Source: Alphaproteobacteria bacterium
GTDB taxonomy: Bacteria; Pseudomonadota; Alphaproteobacteria; Micavibrionales; Micavibrionaceae
Reading direction: 5' to 3'
DNA: 34,029 nt
Assembly (NCBI GenBank): GCA_030426925.1
Contig: JAUHXT010000017.1
Span: 1-34,029, forward strand
The notes under the pieces were generated by a model. The model was not told the origin of the DNA. It did not search any database and worked only from the letters and a program-made list of their open reading frames with translations. The position numbers were made by a program, and so were the translations under genes. This document shows positions 7,391-15,351 of the stretch, piece after piece. The stretch's first letter is position 1, and every line of letters begins with the position of its first letter.

Positions 7391-9052
7391 TTATAGCACG
7401 CCCTTGGTGGACGGCAGGGCGTCGCCATCCTTGCGGATGGCTTGTCCCAGTGCGCGGGCGAACGCCTTAAAGCAGCCTTCGACCATGTGGTGAGTGTCTT
7501 CACCCTTTGCTGTGATGTGGATGGTCGCGCCCAGATTTTCACCAAGTGAGCGGAACACATGCGGGATGAGCGTGACGGGCAAGTCGCCGACATTGGCGTC
7601 AGGGAAATCGGCATCGAATTCCAGATGAAAACGGCCGGACAGGTCGATGGCCGCGGAGGCCAGCGTTTCATCCATCGGCACGGTGAAGCCGTAGCGACCG
7701 ATTCCTGCCTTGTCGCCCAGCGCTTCCTTTAACGCCTGACCGATGGCGATGGCGCAATCCTCCACCGTGTGGTGCGGGTCGATTTCGAGGTCGCCGTCAC
7801 AGTCCAGTTGCATGGAAAAGCCGCCATGTTTTGCCAGTTGGTCCAGCATGTGGTCGTAAAAGCCGATGCCGGTATTGATTTTAATCGGGGCCGTGCGGTC
7901 GAGATTTATTTTCACCGTAATTGCGGTTTCGTTGGTCTTGCGGATAATTTCGCCAACACGGCCGCCATTGCTGCGGGCAATGTTTTCGCCTTTGAAAACG
8001 GTCATCAGGTCATCCATCTGTTCCTTCGTGCCGATGGAAAAGCGTACGCAGCCGTCCATGTTTTTCTGGTAGGACTGGTCGCGTAAGACAAATCCGTTTG
8101 CTACGCAGCGTTTGATAATGTCGTCGGCATTTTTGAATTTTACAAAAAAGAAATTGGCTTGTGAGGGGAAAACGCGTTCAATGCTGTCAATTTTTTCCAT
8201 TTCTTTCGCGTAATGTTCGCGCATGGCGATGGTGTCTTTAATTTTCGCCTGTAATTTTTTGACGTTTTTATCGGACAGGATAGTCGCGACTGCCTGCGAT
8301 ACCGGAACGGGGGTCGGGTAAATCGCCAGAACCTTGCGCAAAAGCGCAATCACATCGGCGTTGGCAATCGCAACGCCACAGCGGATTCCTGCGGATGCGT
8401 AAGCTTTCGATAGACTGCGCAATACAACAAGGTTCGGGTACTGGTCGATTAAATCAATGCAGGATGGAATATCCGCGTATTCGTTATAAATTTCGTCCAG
8501 AACAACCAGTGCTTTGTCCTTCGCCGCTTTACAAATTTTTATGATGTCATCGCGTTCAATGATGTTTGCGGTCGGATTGTTTGGTGAACATAAAAATATC
8601 GCTTTCGTGTTGCCATCTATTGCGCTGATAACGCCGTCGATATTAACGTCAAAGTCAGGGGCGGGAAGCGGTACTTCTTTGACTGCCGTGTCCTGTAACA
8701 GCGCATAGTGCGCATACATCGGGAAGGTCGGCGGGCATATCACGATATTGTCCTCATGCGGTTCGCAAAAGGTGCGGATAATCACATCAATGGCTTCGTC
8801 CGCGCCGCGGGCGGCCATGATATTGCGGGAAGAAACATCGTAGATGCGGCACAGGGCGTCCATCATCGCCTTTGGCTGCTGGTCGGCATAGCGGGAATAG
8901 CCTTTCGCACCCACGAATGGTTCATAAGCACATTCGTTGGCATCGAGCAGGACCATATCGTCGTTGCTTTGCACCAGTGAGCGCGCGGACACGTATGGTT
9001 TCATGTCCAGTATGGTTTTACGGGCGCGGTTTATGATTGGCTGGTGGCTCAT
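7391..9052 (-). CDS. hisCB: Fused histidinol-phosphate aminotransferase (HisC) - imidazoleglycerol-phosphate dehydratase (HisB)
   Basis: One uninterrupted 553-residue ORF encodes two histidine enzymes. Residues 1-355 are a fold-type I PLP aminotransferase: SPNNPTAN 156-163, DEIYNEY 186-192 and LSKAY with the PLP lysine at 216. Residues about 360-553 are a complete IGP dehydratase: GFYDHMLD 397-404, HHTVEDCA 427-434, MDETLA 460-465 and HHMVEG 521-526, holding the manganese-binding His and Glu residues. The junction is near NIARSNGGRVGEI (357-369). Order in the pathway is dehydratase then aminotransferase, so the fusion joins consecutive steps. The HolPase domain of enterobacterial HisB is absent; hisN directly upstream supplies that activity. 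The ATG at 9052 lies inside the hisN 3' end (35-bp overlap), suggesting translational coupling. Confidence 0.95.
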   Translation of the reverse strand: MSHQPIINRARKTILDMKPYVSARSLVQSNDDMVLLDANECAYEPFVGAKGYSRYADQQPKAMMDALCRIYDVSSRNIMAARGADEAIDVIIRTFCEPHEDNIVICPPTFPMYAHYALLQDTAVKEVPLPAPDFDVNIDGVISAIDGNTKAIFLCSPNNPTANIIERDDIIKICKAAKDKALVVLDEIYNEYADIPSCIDLIDQYPNLVVLRSLSKAYASAGIRCGVAIANADVIALLRKVLAIYPTPVPVSQAVATILSDKNVKKLQAKIKDTIAMREHYAKEMEKIDSIERVFPSQANFFFVKFKNADDIIKRCVANGFVLRDQSYQKNMDGCVRFSIGTKEQMDDLMTVFKGENIARSNGGRVGEIIRKTNETAITVKINLDRTAPIKINTGIGFYDHMLDQLAKHGGFSMQLDCDGDLEIDPHHTVEDCAIAIGQALKEALGDKAGIGRYGFTVPMDETLASAAIDLSGRFHLEFDADFPDANVGDLPVTLIPHVFRSLGENLGATIHITAKGEDTHHMVEGCFKAFARALGQAIRKDGDALPSTKGVL

Positions 9053-9854
9053 TTTTTATTCTTTCTAAAATCTCGTCAATCAGTGCCTTGTCATGGCCGG
9101 CGATGATATCGTAATCGCGCTTGCCGTAACGGGCGAAATCATAGGTATAATCCCGATAATCGTTGCCGTCAAAGTCTACGATATGGGCGCCGGAGGCAAA
9201 GAGGACCGGCAGGGTGGCGGCGATATCGTGCAGGTTTAAGTCGGCTTCGATGACGACATCAATGTCCCCGGCGGCGACTTTGGCAAAGCCAATGCAGTTC
9301 ATCAGGCTGTATTCGGTGGCGATGGTATCCAGAACGCCGTTCAGGGCATCTTTGGCGGGCTTGTTTTTAAACATGGAGCGGTTGGTGCAGGTGATGGACG
9401 CATCTTTTAACGGTTTTACGCTGTGGGTTTGTATTTTGGCGATGGCGGTGTCCCATGTTTCACCGGAGATAGGGTCGTGGATGAGGCCATAGACCGGGCG
9501 GCCCTTAAAAAACAGGCCGATCAGCAGGCCGAAATGATGCGGGTTTTTGGTCAGGAATTCTTTCGTGCCGTCGAGGGGGTCGAGAATCCATACCCAGTCG
9601 CTGTCCAGCTGGTGGGTTCCGTATTCTTCGCCCCAGATGCCGTGGTCAGGATAGTGTTCGCCAATTAATGTGCGGATGGCGTTTTCGGCTTCGCGGTCGG
9701 CGGCAGAAGCGGGGCTGTTATCATCCTTTGTCTGGATATCAATGTCCGCGCCGTCGCAATAGGATGCGTAGGTGGCCTTCAGGATATCAGAGGCGGTGGG
9801 TAGTAAAGTTTCCTGTGCAAAAGCGGCCAGGGCATTCAGCGTTTCGGAATCCAT
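9018..9854 (-). CDS. hisN: Histidinol-phosphatase, inositol-monophosphatase fold (HisN)
   Basis: A 278-residue magnesium-dependent phosphatase expected to convert histidinol phosphate to histidinol, between HisC and HisD. IMPase motifs are GIWGEE at 72-77 (first metal ligand Glu), WILDPLDGTKEF at 89-100 (metal-binding Asp residues and GT) and ADLNLHDIAA at 204-213. In the last motif a His replaces the usual Trp before the conserved Asp. The location between hisD and hisCB makes HolPase the best call over inositol or CysQ phosphatase, which share the motifs. Its ATG directly abuts the hisD TAA (TAAATG at 9857-9852), and its end overlaps hisCB by 35 bp, so the three genes form one tight unit. 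Confidence 0.92.
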   Translation of the reverse strand: MDSETLNALAAFAQETLLPTASDILKATYASYCDGADIDIQTKDDNSPASAADREAENAIRTLIGEHYPDHGIWGEEYGTHQLDSDWVWILDPLDGTKEFLTKNPHHFGLLIGLFFKGRPVYGLIHDPISGETWDTAIAKIQTHSVKPLKDASITCTNRSMFKNKPAKDALNGVLDTIATEYSLMNCIGFAKVAAGDIDVVIEADLNLHDIAATLPVLFASGAHIVDFDGNDYRDYTYDFARYGKRDYDIIAGHDKALIDEILERIKNEPPANHKPRP

Positions 9855-11144
9855 TTACGACCGCCTTTTGGAAACGGCGCGTTTGTGGGCGTCCAGTCCT
9901 TCGAGTTCGGCCAATGTTTCGATGGTATCGCCCAGCGCGTTCAGGCCGTCTTTGGTCAAGGTCTGGAAGGTGATGGTTTTCTGGAAGGCTTCGACGCTCA
10001 GGCCCGAATAATTATTGGCGTATCCGTAAGTCGGTAACACATGGTTTGTGCCGCTTGCGTAATCTCCTGCGCTTTCGCAGGAATAAGGGCCAACAAACAC
10101 AGAACCGGCGTTCTGGATTTTTTGTTCGAGTTTTTCCGCCCCATCAAAACACAGGATAAGGTGTTCGGGCGCGTAAGCGTTGGAGATATCAACGGCTTCG
10201 TCCAGAGAGGCGCAGATGATGGCGCGACTGTTGTCGATTGCCAGCCGCGCGATATCTTTGCGTGGAAGTTCCTGTATCTGAAGTGCTAATTCCTGTAATA
10301 TCGCCTCACAGGTTTCTTCATCCGTGCATAGTAGAATGACCTGTGACATCGGGTCGTGTTCGGCCTGAGACAGAAGGTCTGCGGCGGCGTATACAGGCGG
10401 CGTTGTATCGTTTGCAATCACCAGAACTTCGGACGGTCCGGCCGGCATATCGAGGGCTGCGCCCTGCGGGTCGGCGGCACATAACGTTTTGGCTGCGGTG
10501 ACATAGGCGTTGCCGGGGCCGAAAATCTTGTCGCATTTTTTGATGCTTTCGGTTCCGTATGCCATTGCCGCAATAGCCTGTGCCCCGCCGGATTTAAATA
10601 TATGCATGATGCCACATTTTTTTGCGGCATATAAAATATGTGGGTTGATGTTGCCGTTCGCATCACAAGGAGTGCATAGCATACGGTGTTTGCATCCGGC
10701 GATTTGCGCGGGGATGCCGATCATCAGGGTTGTGGAGATCAGCGGCGCGCTGCCGCCCGGTACATAGAGGCCGACGGTATCGTAAGCGCGCACACGGCGG
10801 GCGCAGGAAATACCGTCCATGGTTTTAAGATCAAAGGGCTGGTAGCCCTGCTTTTTATGGAAGGTGGTAATGTTGTCATAGGCCTGGTCGATGGCGGCCC
10901 TGGCTTGCGCAGACATTTGTCCTTCGGCGGCATTCATTTCAGCATCCGTTACCCGGATATCGCCGATATCGGCTTTTTCGAAGCGTTTGATGTAGGTTCT
11001 CAGCGCGGAATCGCCGTTTTCACGAACATCGGCGATGAGATCACGGGTTGCGGCCATAACGTCCGCACCGGTGGATACGGACGGGCGCATTAATGCTTCT
11101 TTGCGTTGCTGTTCGTTTAAAGATGCCCAGTGATAACGATTCAT
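9855..11144 (-). CDS. hisD: Histidinol dehydrogenase
   Basis: HisD oxidises histidinol to histidine in two NAD-dependent steps with zinc. Starting at the ATG at 11144 gives 429 residues (MNRYHWASLN), the family length; an in-frame start at 11210 would add a non-conserved extension. Motifs are GLYVPGG 125-131, GPGNAYV 209-215, AGPSEVL 235-241, LSQAEHDP 258-265, YAPEHL 324-329 and SAGDYASGTNHVLPT 358-372. By correspondence with the E. coli enzyme, zinc ligands are Q260, H263, D361 and H420, and the catalytic pair is E327/H328; all are present. It is first in the leftward hisD-hisN-hisCB unit and divergent from hisH across 87 bp. Confidence 0.97.
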   Translation of the reverse strand: MNRYHWASLNEQQRKEALMRPSVSTGADVMAATRDLIADVRENGDSALRTYIKRFEKADIGDIRVTDAEMNAAEGQMSAQARAAIDQAYDNITTFHKKQGYQPFDLKTMDGISCARRVRAYDTVGLYVPGGSAPLISTTLMIGIPAQIAGCKHRMLCTPCDANGNINPHILYAAKKCGIMHIFKSGGAQAIAAMAYGTESIKKCDKIFGPGNAYVTAAKTLCAADPQGAALDMPAGPSEVLVIANDTTPPVYAAADLLSQAEHDPMSQVILLCTDEETCEAILQELALQIQELPRKDIARLAIDNSRAIICASLDEAVDISNAYAPEHLILCFDGAEKLEQKIQNAGSVFVGPYSCESAGDYASGTNHVLPTYGYANNYSGLSVEAFQKTITFQTLTKDGLNALGDTIETLAELEGLDAHKRAVSKRRS

Positions 11145-11179
11145 AATTTTGCATTTTTCCGGTTGTTTCGTCCGCGATA

Positions 11180-11193
11180 ATGTGAAATCACAT
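11180..11193. promoter_or_regulatory. Palindrome ATGTGA-AA-TCACAT between hisD and hisH, candidate operator
   Basis: A 14-bp perfect inverted repeat with 6-base arms and a 2-base centre lies near the middle of the 87-bp region between the divergent hisD (start 11144) and hisH (start 11232). Its position would let one regulator control both his units. The half-site TGTGA resembles CRP/FNR-type half-sites, but the 2-base spacer is too short for the usual 6-base CRP spacing. No regulator is named by the sequence, and I saw no second copy in the window. Confidence 0.4.
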
Positions 11194-11231
11194 GGGAGCG
11201 AAAAACTCAAGATTTTTCATGTTTGGAAGCC

Positions 11232-11903
11232 ATGTCCGATAGTATTGCCATTATTGATTACGGGTCCGGAAATTTGCGCTCAGCGGCCAAGGCGTTCGAG
11301 CATGTCCTGGCCGAATCAGGCCTTTCCCAGCAAGTTCTTGTAACCAGCGACGCCGATGTCGTGGCGAAAGCGGAGCGTATTGTCCTGCCCGGTCAGGGGG
11401 CGTTTGGCGATTGTATGCGCGGATTGCAGGCCGTGGACGGGATGGTGGATGCTATATCTGAGGCGGTCCTTCAACGCGGCACGCCGTTCTTTGGCATTTG
11501 CGTGGGCATGCAATTGATGGCATCACGCGGGCTGGAACACGGGGAGCATCAAGGGCTTGGCTGGATTGAGGGGGACGTGGTGCCGATTGCGCCAGCCGAT
11601 CCGGCCTTGAAGATTCCGCATATGGGCTGGAACGATGTGGATCTGACAGATGCGGGCGCGGCGCATCCCATGCTGCAAAGCATCACAAAAAGTGCGACGC
11701 AGCATGCAAATAATTTTTATTTTGTTCATTCTTTTATGTTTGACTGTAAAGATCAGGTTCATATTTTAGCAGTCACGGATTATGGGCATCCGGTCACCGC
11801 CATCGTCGGACGGGACAATATGGTCGGGATGCAGTTCCACCCGGAAAAAAGCCATGACAGCGGATTGGCCCTGATACGAAGTTTTATTGAGTGGAAACCG
11901 TAA
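11232..11903 (+). CDS. hisH: Imidazole glycerol phosphate synthase glutamine amidotransferase subunit
   Basis: HisH hydrolyses glutamine and passes ammonia to HisF for ring closure of imidazoleglycerol phosphate. The class I amidotransferase triad is complete: C90 in FFGICVGMQ, and H203 and E205 in GMQFHPEKS. The N-terminus IAIIDYGSGNLRS is typical. I use the ATG at 11232 (223 residues); an in-frame TTG at 11223 is an alternative. GGAAG lies unusually close, two bases before the ATG. The gene points away from hisD and lies about 2.7 kb from its partner hisF, on the opposite strand, whereas hisH and hisA/hisF are commonly adjacent. Confidence 0.95.
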   Translation: MSDSIAIIDYGSGNLRSAAKAFEHVLAESGLSQQVLVTSDADVVAKAERIVLPGQGAFGDCMRGLQAVDGMVDAISEAVLQRGTPFFGICVGMQLMASRGLEHGEHQGLGWIEGDVVPIAPADPALKIPHMGWNDVDLTDAGAAHPMLQSITKSATQHANNFYFVHSFMFDCKDQVHILAVTDYGHPVTAIVGRDNMVGMQFHPEKSHDSGLALIRSFIEWKP

Positions 11904-11941
11904 GGATATCTTTGAGTAGTAAAGTCAGTGAGGAGATAGAC

Positions 11942-12508
11942 ATGATGGACCAGACCCAGCGTAAGCCAGACAAACCGATTGCTACTGTCGAACATGTGAC
12001 AGAGCATCTTAGCGATGCAGATTTAAACGATTTGTGCGACGCGACCGACGCGGCCGTTGAAGGCGGCGGGGGTTTCGGGTGGGTCAACCTGCCGTCGCGG
12101 GAAATACTGGAGCGTTACTGGCAGGGTGTGGTGACGGCGCCGACGCGGGAATTATTTGTTGCCCGGCTGGACCATGTGATTTGCGGAACCACGCAGCTTG
12201 TGCTGCCGCCCAGTAACAACGAGGCGCAGGCGCATATGGTACAGTTGACCACCAATTTTGTGGCGCCGTGGGCGCGCGGACATGGTTTGGCGCGCACGTT
12301 GCTGGAAAAAGTCGAAGAATGGGCGATCCAGCAAGGGTATGGCGTGATTAACCTGGATGTACGTGAATCGATGGAAGCCGCCGTGCAGCTTTATGAAACG
12401 CTGGGTTATGAGAAAATCGGTACGCATCCATACGCGGTGAAGCTGGACGGTAAGGCCGTGAAAAGCATTTATTATTACAAGCTGATTAATTCCAAGATAT
12501 TTGAGTAA
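11942..12508 (+). CDS. GNAT family N-acetyltransferase
   Basis: A 188-residue acetyl-CoA-dependent acyltransferase. Motif A is VAPWARGHGLARTLL (107-121) with the R-x-x-G-x-A type pyrophosphate loop at 111-117. A later motif, YETLGYEKIGTHPYAVKLDG, fits GNAT motif B, where Tyr often acts as general acid. AGGAG at 11931-11935, six bases ahead, fixes the start at 11942; an in-frame start at 11891 would overlap hisH and lacks this site. It lies 38 bp after hisH and is probably cotranscribed. The substrate is not predictable; small molecules and protein N-termini are both possible. Confidence 0.88.
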   Translation: MMDQTQRKPDKPIATVEHVTEHLSDADLNDLCDATDAAVEGGGGFGWVNLPSREILERYWQGVVTAPTRELFVARLDHVICGTTQLVLPPSNNEAQAHMVQLTTNFVAPWARGHGLARTLLEKVEEWAIQQGYGVINLDVRESMEAAVQLYETLGYEKIGTHPYAVKLDGKAVKSIYYYKLINSKIFE

Positions 12509-12540
12509 ACCCCGCCCTTGCAGGCAAGGACAGGGTTTTT
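12507..12540. terminator. Bidirectional terminator-like hairpin between GNAT and pirin genes
   Basis: The segment starts within the GNAT stop codon. It can form a stem of AAACCC with GGGTTT, an internal mismatch, then CCTTG with CAAGG around a CAGG loop. It is followed by a T-run on the plus strand and, because of the A-run, a short U-run when read on the minus strand. It would serve both convergent genes. Confidence 0.6.
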
Positions 12541-12546
12541 CGGGAG

Positions 12547-13251
12547 TTAGAGTTCGATGACGAGAATTTCGGCATCGGACATGGCTTTGATCTCAATCAC
12601 ATCCTGTGCGGATATTTCGGCGCCATCGCCTTCTTCCATCACTTCGCCATCAAGGGCCACGGTTCCGTAAGATACGAGGACGTACGCCTGCTTTCCCCTT
12701 AAAATCTGGGTCAGGGCAGTTTCCTTCCCCAGTTTGCCGCCGAAAATGGCCGCATCCTGATTGATATGCAGGGCATTTGCGCCTTTATCCTCCGTCCGGC
12801 CGGATACCAGCAGGTTTAATGCCCCGGATACCGGAGTTTTCGGGAATTCAGCCTGATCCCATGCGGGTTCAAGCCCGGTTTCCCGCGGCTCGATCCAGAT
12901 CTGGTAGAGTTTTGTATCCTCAACGGCGTCTGCATCGGCGTATTCGGAATGGGCGATTCCCTTACCGGCAGTCATAACCTGTACGTCCCCGGCTGCGGTT
13001 TTTCCGTGGTTGCCCATGGAATCCTTATGAATAACGGTTCCGGTGCGGACATAGGTGATGATTTCCATGTTCCGGTGCGGGTGGGTCCCAAAACCGGAAC
13101 CGGCACGGATCAAATCGTCGTTCACGACCCGTAGATTGCCAAAACCCATGCGGTTTTCGTCCAGATAGTGGCCGAAACTGAAATGATGGCGGGTGTCGAG
13201 CCAGTCTGTTTGTACATGGCCCAGATCGCGTTTTTTGTATGTTTGTATCAT
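12547..13251 (-). CDS. Pirin family protein (YhhW-like bicupin)
   Basis: A 234-residue bicupin. The metal site is complete: H57 and H59 in GTHPHRNME, H101 and E103 in GIAHSEY. The C-terminal cupin (about 130-234) lacks such a site, as in YhhW-type pirins. Related proteins show quercetin 2,3-dioxygenase activity in vitro; the physiological substrate is usually unknown. Its Shine-Dalgarno AAGGAG (minus strand, 13264-13259) is strong. It is divergent from a LysR-type regulator across 110 bp, a common pairing in which the regulator responds to aromatic or electrophilic compounds and controls the pirin gene. A TATAAA at 13284-13279 (minus) could be a -10 element, without a clear -35. Confidence 0.93.
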   Translation of the reverse strand: MIQTYKKRDLGHVQTDWLDTRHHFSFGHYLDENRMGFGNLRVVNDDLIRAGSGFGTHPHRNMEIITYVRTGTVIHKDSMGNHGKTAAGDVQVMTAGKGIAHSEYADADAVEDTKLYQIWIEPRETGLEPAWDQAEFPKTPVSGALNLLVSGRTEDKGANALHINQDAAIFGGKLGKETALTQILRGKQAYVLVSYGTVALDGEVMEEGDGAEISAQDVIEIKAMSDAEILVIEL

Positions 13252-13361
13252 TGTGGGCTCCTTTCCTTGTGTGTAATCTTTATACGTTCTTCCCCGCAGT
13301 TTGTATTTATGGTATTCAGAACAAGATTTGTGAATTTCAGTTAATAATATGGGGCCGAGTG

Positions 13362-14264
13362 ATGCAGATTGAAACCCTTTCCGATATTCCGATTTTTTTG
13401 AGTGTGGCTCGGCAAGGGAGCTTTACGCAGGCAGCCAAGGACCTGAACTTAACGCCGTCGGCGATTTCCAAGCGCATTGGCACGATGGAAGAGCGCCTGG
13501 GCGTGCGGTTATTTAACCGGACGACGCGAAAAGTACGCCTTAGCGATGAAGGGGCGCTGTTTTACGATTATGCCGAGCGGATTTTCGAAGAAGCGGAAGC
13601 GGCCGAGCAGATGGTAAGTGACGTGACCGGCAAGCCGGCCGGTATTTTGCGTCTGGCCATGCCGGTTTCTTTTGGCCTGGCGGTTTTGAATCAGGCCGTG
13701 ACGGCCTTTGCCCGCGAATTCCCGGATATTTTAATCCATGCGGAGCAGGACGACCGCCCCGCCGATATGGTGGAAGGGCGCTTTGATGTCGCTATCCGCG
13801 TGGGGCGGTTGGAAGATTCGTCCCTGAAAGCCAAGAAACTGACCGATATCGACATGACGTTGTGCGCATCACCGCAATATTTGCGTGAAAACGGCACGCC
13901 GAAGGCACCGGACGACCTGAAAACCCATAAATTTCTGGCGTACCAAAACCACGTACGGCCAAAAGCATGGATTTACAAGGATCCGCGCGGGCAAAACGGT
14001 TCGGTGGCGATTCCGTGCCGGTTTACGTCGAATAACGGGGATATTCTGGTACAGGCGGCGAAAGACGGGCTGGGTGTTGTTCTGTTGCCGAGTTTCCTGA
14101 CCAAGGAGCCGATAGACAGCGGGGAGCTGGTACAATTGTTCGAGGATTACCAGAGCCTGCCGGAACGCGGTGTGTACGCATTGTACGCGCCATCACCAAA
14201 AACAGCGCCGAAAGTACGCGCTTTCCTCGATTTCATGGGGATGTGGTTCAGGGAAGAAGCCTAA
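13362..14264 (+). CDS. LysR family transcriptional regulator
   Basis: A 300-residue regulator counted from the ATG at 13362 (MQIETLSDIPIFLSVARQGS). A longer frame back to 13239 would add 41 hydrophobic, non-conserved residues and overlap the pirin gene, so I reject it. The winged helix-turn-helix is at about 18-60 (FTQAAKDLNLTPSAISKRI, then LFNRTTR). A periplasmic-binding-like effector domain covers about 90-295. It belongs to the large subgroup similar to DmlR/CrgA-type regulators. Its divergent orientation suggests control of the pirin gene. Its TAA overlaps the hisE stop in a 4-base tail-to-tail overlap. Confidence 0.95.
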   Translation: MQIETLSDIPIFLSVARQGSFTQAAKDLNLTPSAISKRIGTMEERLGVRLFNRTTRKVRLSDEGALFYDYAERIFEEAEAAEQMVSDVTGKPAGILRLAMPVSFGLAVLNQAVTAFAREFPDILIHAEQDDRPADMVEGRFDVAIRVGRLEDSSLKAKKLTDIDMTLCASPQYLRENGTPKAPDDLKTHKFLAYQNHVRPKAWIYKDPRGQNGSVAIPCRFTSNNGDILVQAAKDGLGVVLLPSFLTKEPIDSGELVQLFEDYQSLPERGVYALYAPSPKTAPKVRAFLDFMGMWFREEA

Positions 14265-14584
14265 TCCTTTTTACGGGCGGCTTTTTCATCATGGCCGGAG
14301 ACGCCGAAGCGTTCGGCAAGAATGCCGAACACATCATCCGGTTTAATACCAAAATGCGACCACATGACCATCAGGTGGAAGAGAAGGTCTGCGGATTCCT
14401 GTTTGATTTTCTTTTTCTTGCCCTTAACGATCTCAATCGCGACCTCGGTCGCTTCTTCCCCTATTTTCTGGGCCATTTTTTCCGGCCCCTTTTTGTACAG
14501 GGTCGCAACGTAAGAATCTTTGGGCTTGGCCGATTTGCGGTCCTCAAGGACTGCGGCCAGTTTATCGATAATATCTGTACTCAT
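14261..14584 (-). CDS. hisE: Phosphoribosyl-ATP pyrophosphatase
   Basis: HisE hydrolyses phosphoribosyl-ATP to phosphoribosyl-AMP, the second step of histidine synthesis. The 107-residue alpha-helical protein carries the MazG-like magnesium motif: E44 to E47 (EEATE) and E63 to D66 (ESAD), with SYVATLYKKG upstream. It is a separate protein, not fused to HisI as in enterobacteria; hisI was not found in the window. The gene ends the leftward hisA-hisF-hisE unit, two bases after the hisF stop. Confidence 0.96.
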   Translation of the reverse strand: MSTDIIDKLAAVLEDRKSAKPKDSYVATLYKKGPEKMAQKIGEEATEVAIEIVKGKKKKIKQESADLLFHLMVMWSHFGIKPDDVFGILAERFGVSGHDEKAARKKD

Positions 14585-14586
14585 GG

Positions 14587-15351
14587 CTAGGCGGCCTTTC
14601 TTACCGGTATTCCTGCGTTTTCCATCGCTGTTTTGGCTTCGTTTATGGTGTAAGTTCCAAAGTGGAAGATAGAGGCTGCCAAAACTGCGGACGCATGTCC
14701 ATCTTTTACGCCCTCAACCATATGATCGAGTGTACCGACCCCGCCCGAGGCGATCACCGGAATGGAGACTGAATCCGCGATGGTGCGGGTCAGGGTGATA
14801 TCAAAGCCGCTTTTGGTTCCGTCACGGTCCATAGAGGTGAGCAGCAGTTCGCCAGCCCCGTATTCGGTCATGCGCTGCGCCCATTCAACGGCGTCGATAT
14901 CCGTTTCATTGCGCCCGCCGTGGGTGAAAATTTTCCATTTGTTATCGGCAACCTGTTTGGCGTCGATGGCGACGACGATTGCCTGGCTGCCGCATTTATT
15001 CGCCGCTTCCTTCACAAATTCAGGGTTTTTAATGGCGGCGGAATTGATGGCGACCTTGTCGGCCCCGGCATTCAGCAAATTGCGGATATCATCGACCGTA
15101 CGGACGCCGCCGCCCACGGTTAAGGGGATAAATACTTCGTTCGCGGTGCGCTTTACGACATCAATGATTGTGCCGCGATTTTCGTGTGTGGCCGTGATAT
15201 CAAGGAAACACAGCTCGTCCGCGCCCTGATCATTATAGATTTTGGCCTGTTTCACAGGATCGCCAGCATCAATCAGGTCAATAAAATTGACCCCCTTGAC
15301 GACGCGGCCTTCATTCACGTCCAGACACGGTATGATGCGGGTTTTCAGCAT
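14587..15351 (-). CDS. hisF: Imidazole glycerol phosphate synthase cyclase subunit
   Basis: HisF is the (beta/alpha)8 barrel that uses ammonia from HisH to form imidazoleglycerol phosphate and AICAR. The 254-residue length is standard. Both catalytic aspartates fall at canonical positions, D11 (PCLDV) and D130 (AIDAK). Phosphate-binding loops are VGGGVRT (79-85) and [13 protein letters not shown] (172-184). The start shares a base with the hisA stop (TAATG), so translation is probably coupled. Confidence 0.98.
   Translation of the reverse strand: MLKTRIIPCLDVNEGRVVKGVNFIDLIDAGDPVKQAKIYNDQGADELCFLDITATHENRGTIIDVVKRTANEVFIPLTVGGGVRTVDDIRNLLNAGADKVAINSAAIKNPEFVKEAANKCGSQAIVVAIDAKQVADNKWKIFTHGGRNETDIDAVEWAQRMTEYGAGELLLTSMDRDGTKSGFDITLTRTIADSVSIPVIASGGVGTLDHMVEGVKDGHASAVLAASIFHFGTYTINEAKTAMENAGIPVRKAA

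Noticed and set aside
13239-13361. N-terminal extension of the LysR gene
   Set aside because: It adds hydrophobic non-family sequence, overlaps the pirin start and removes the divergent promoter region. The ATG at 13362 gives the standard 300-residue regulator.
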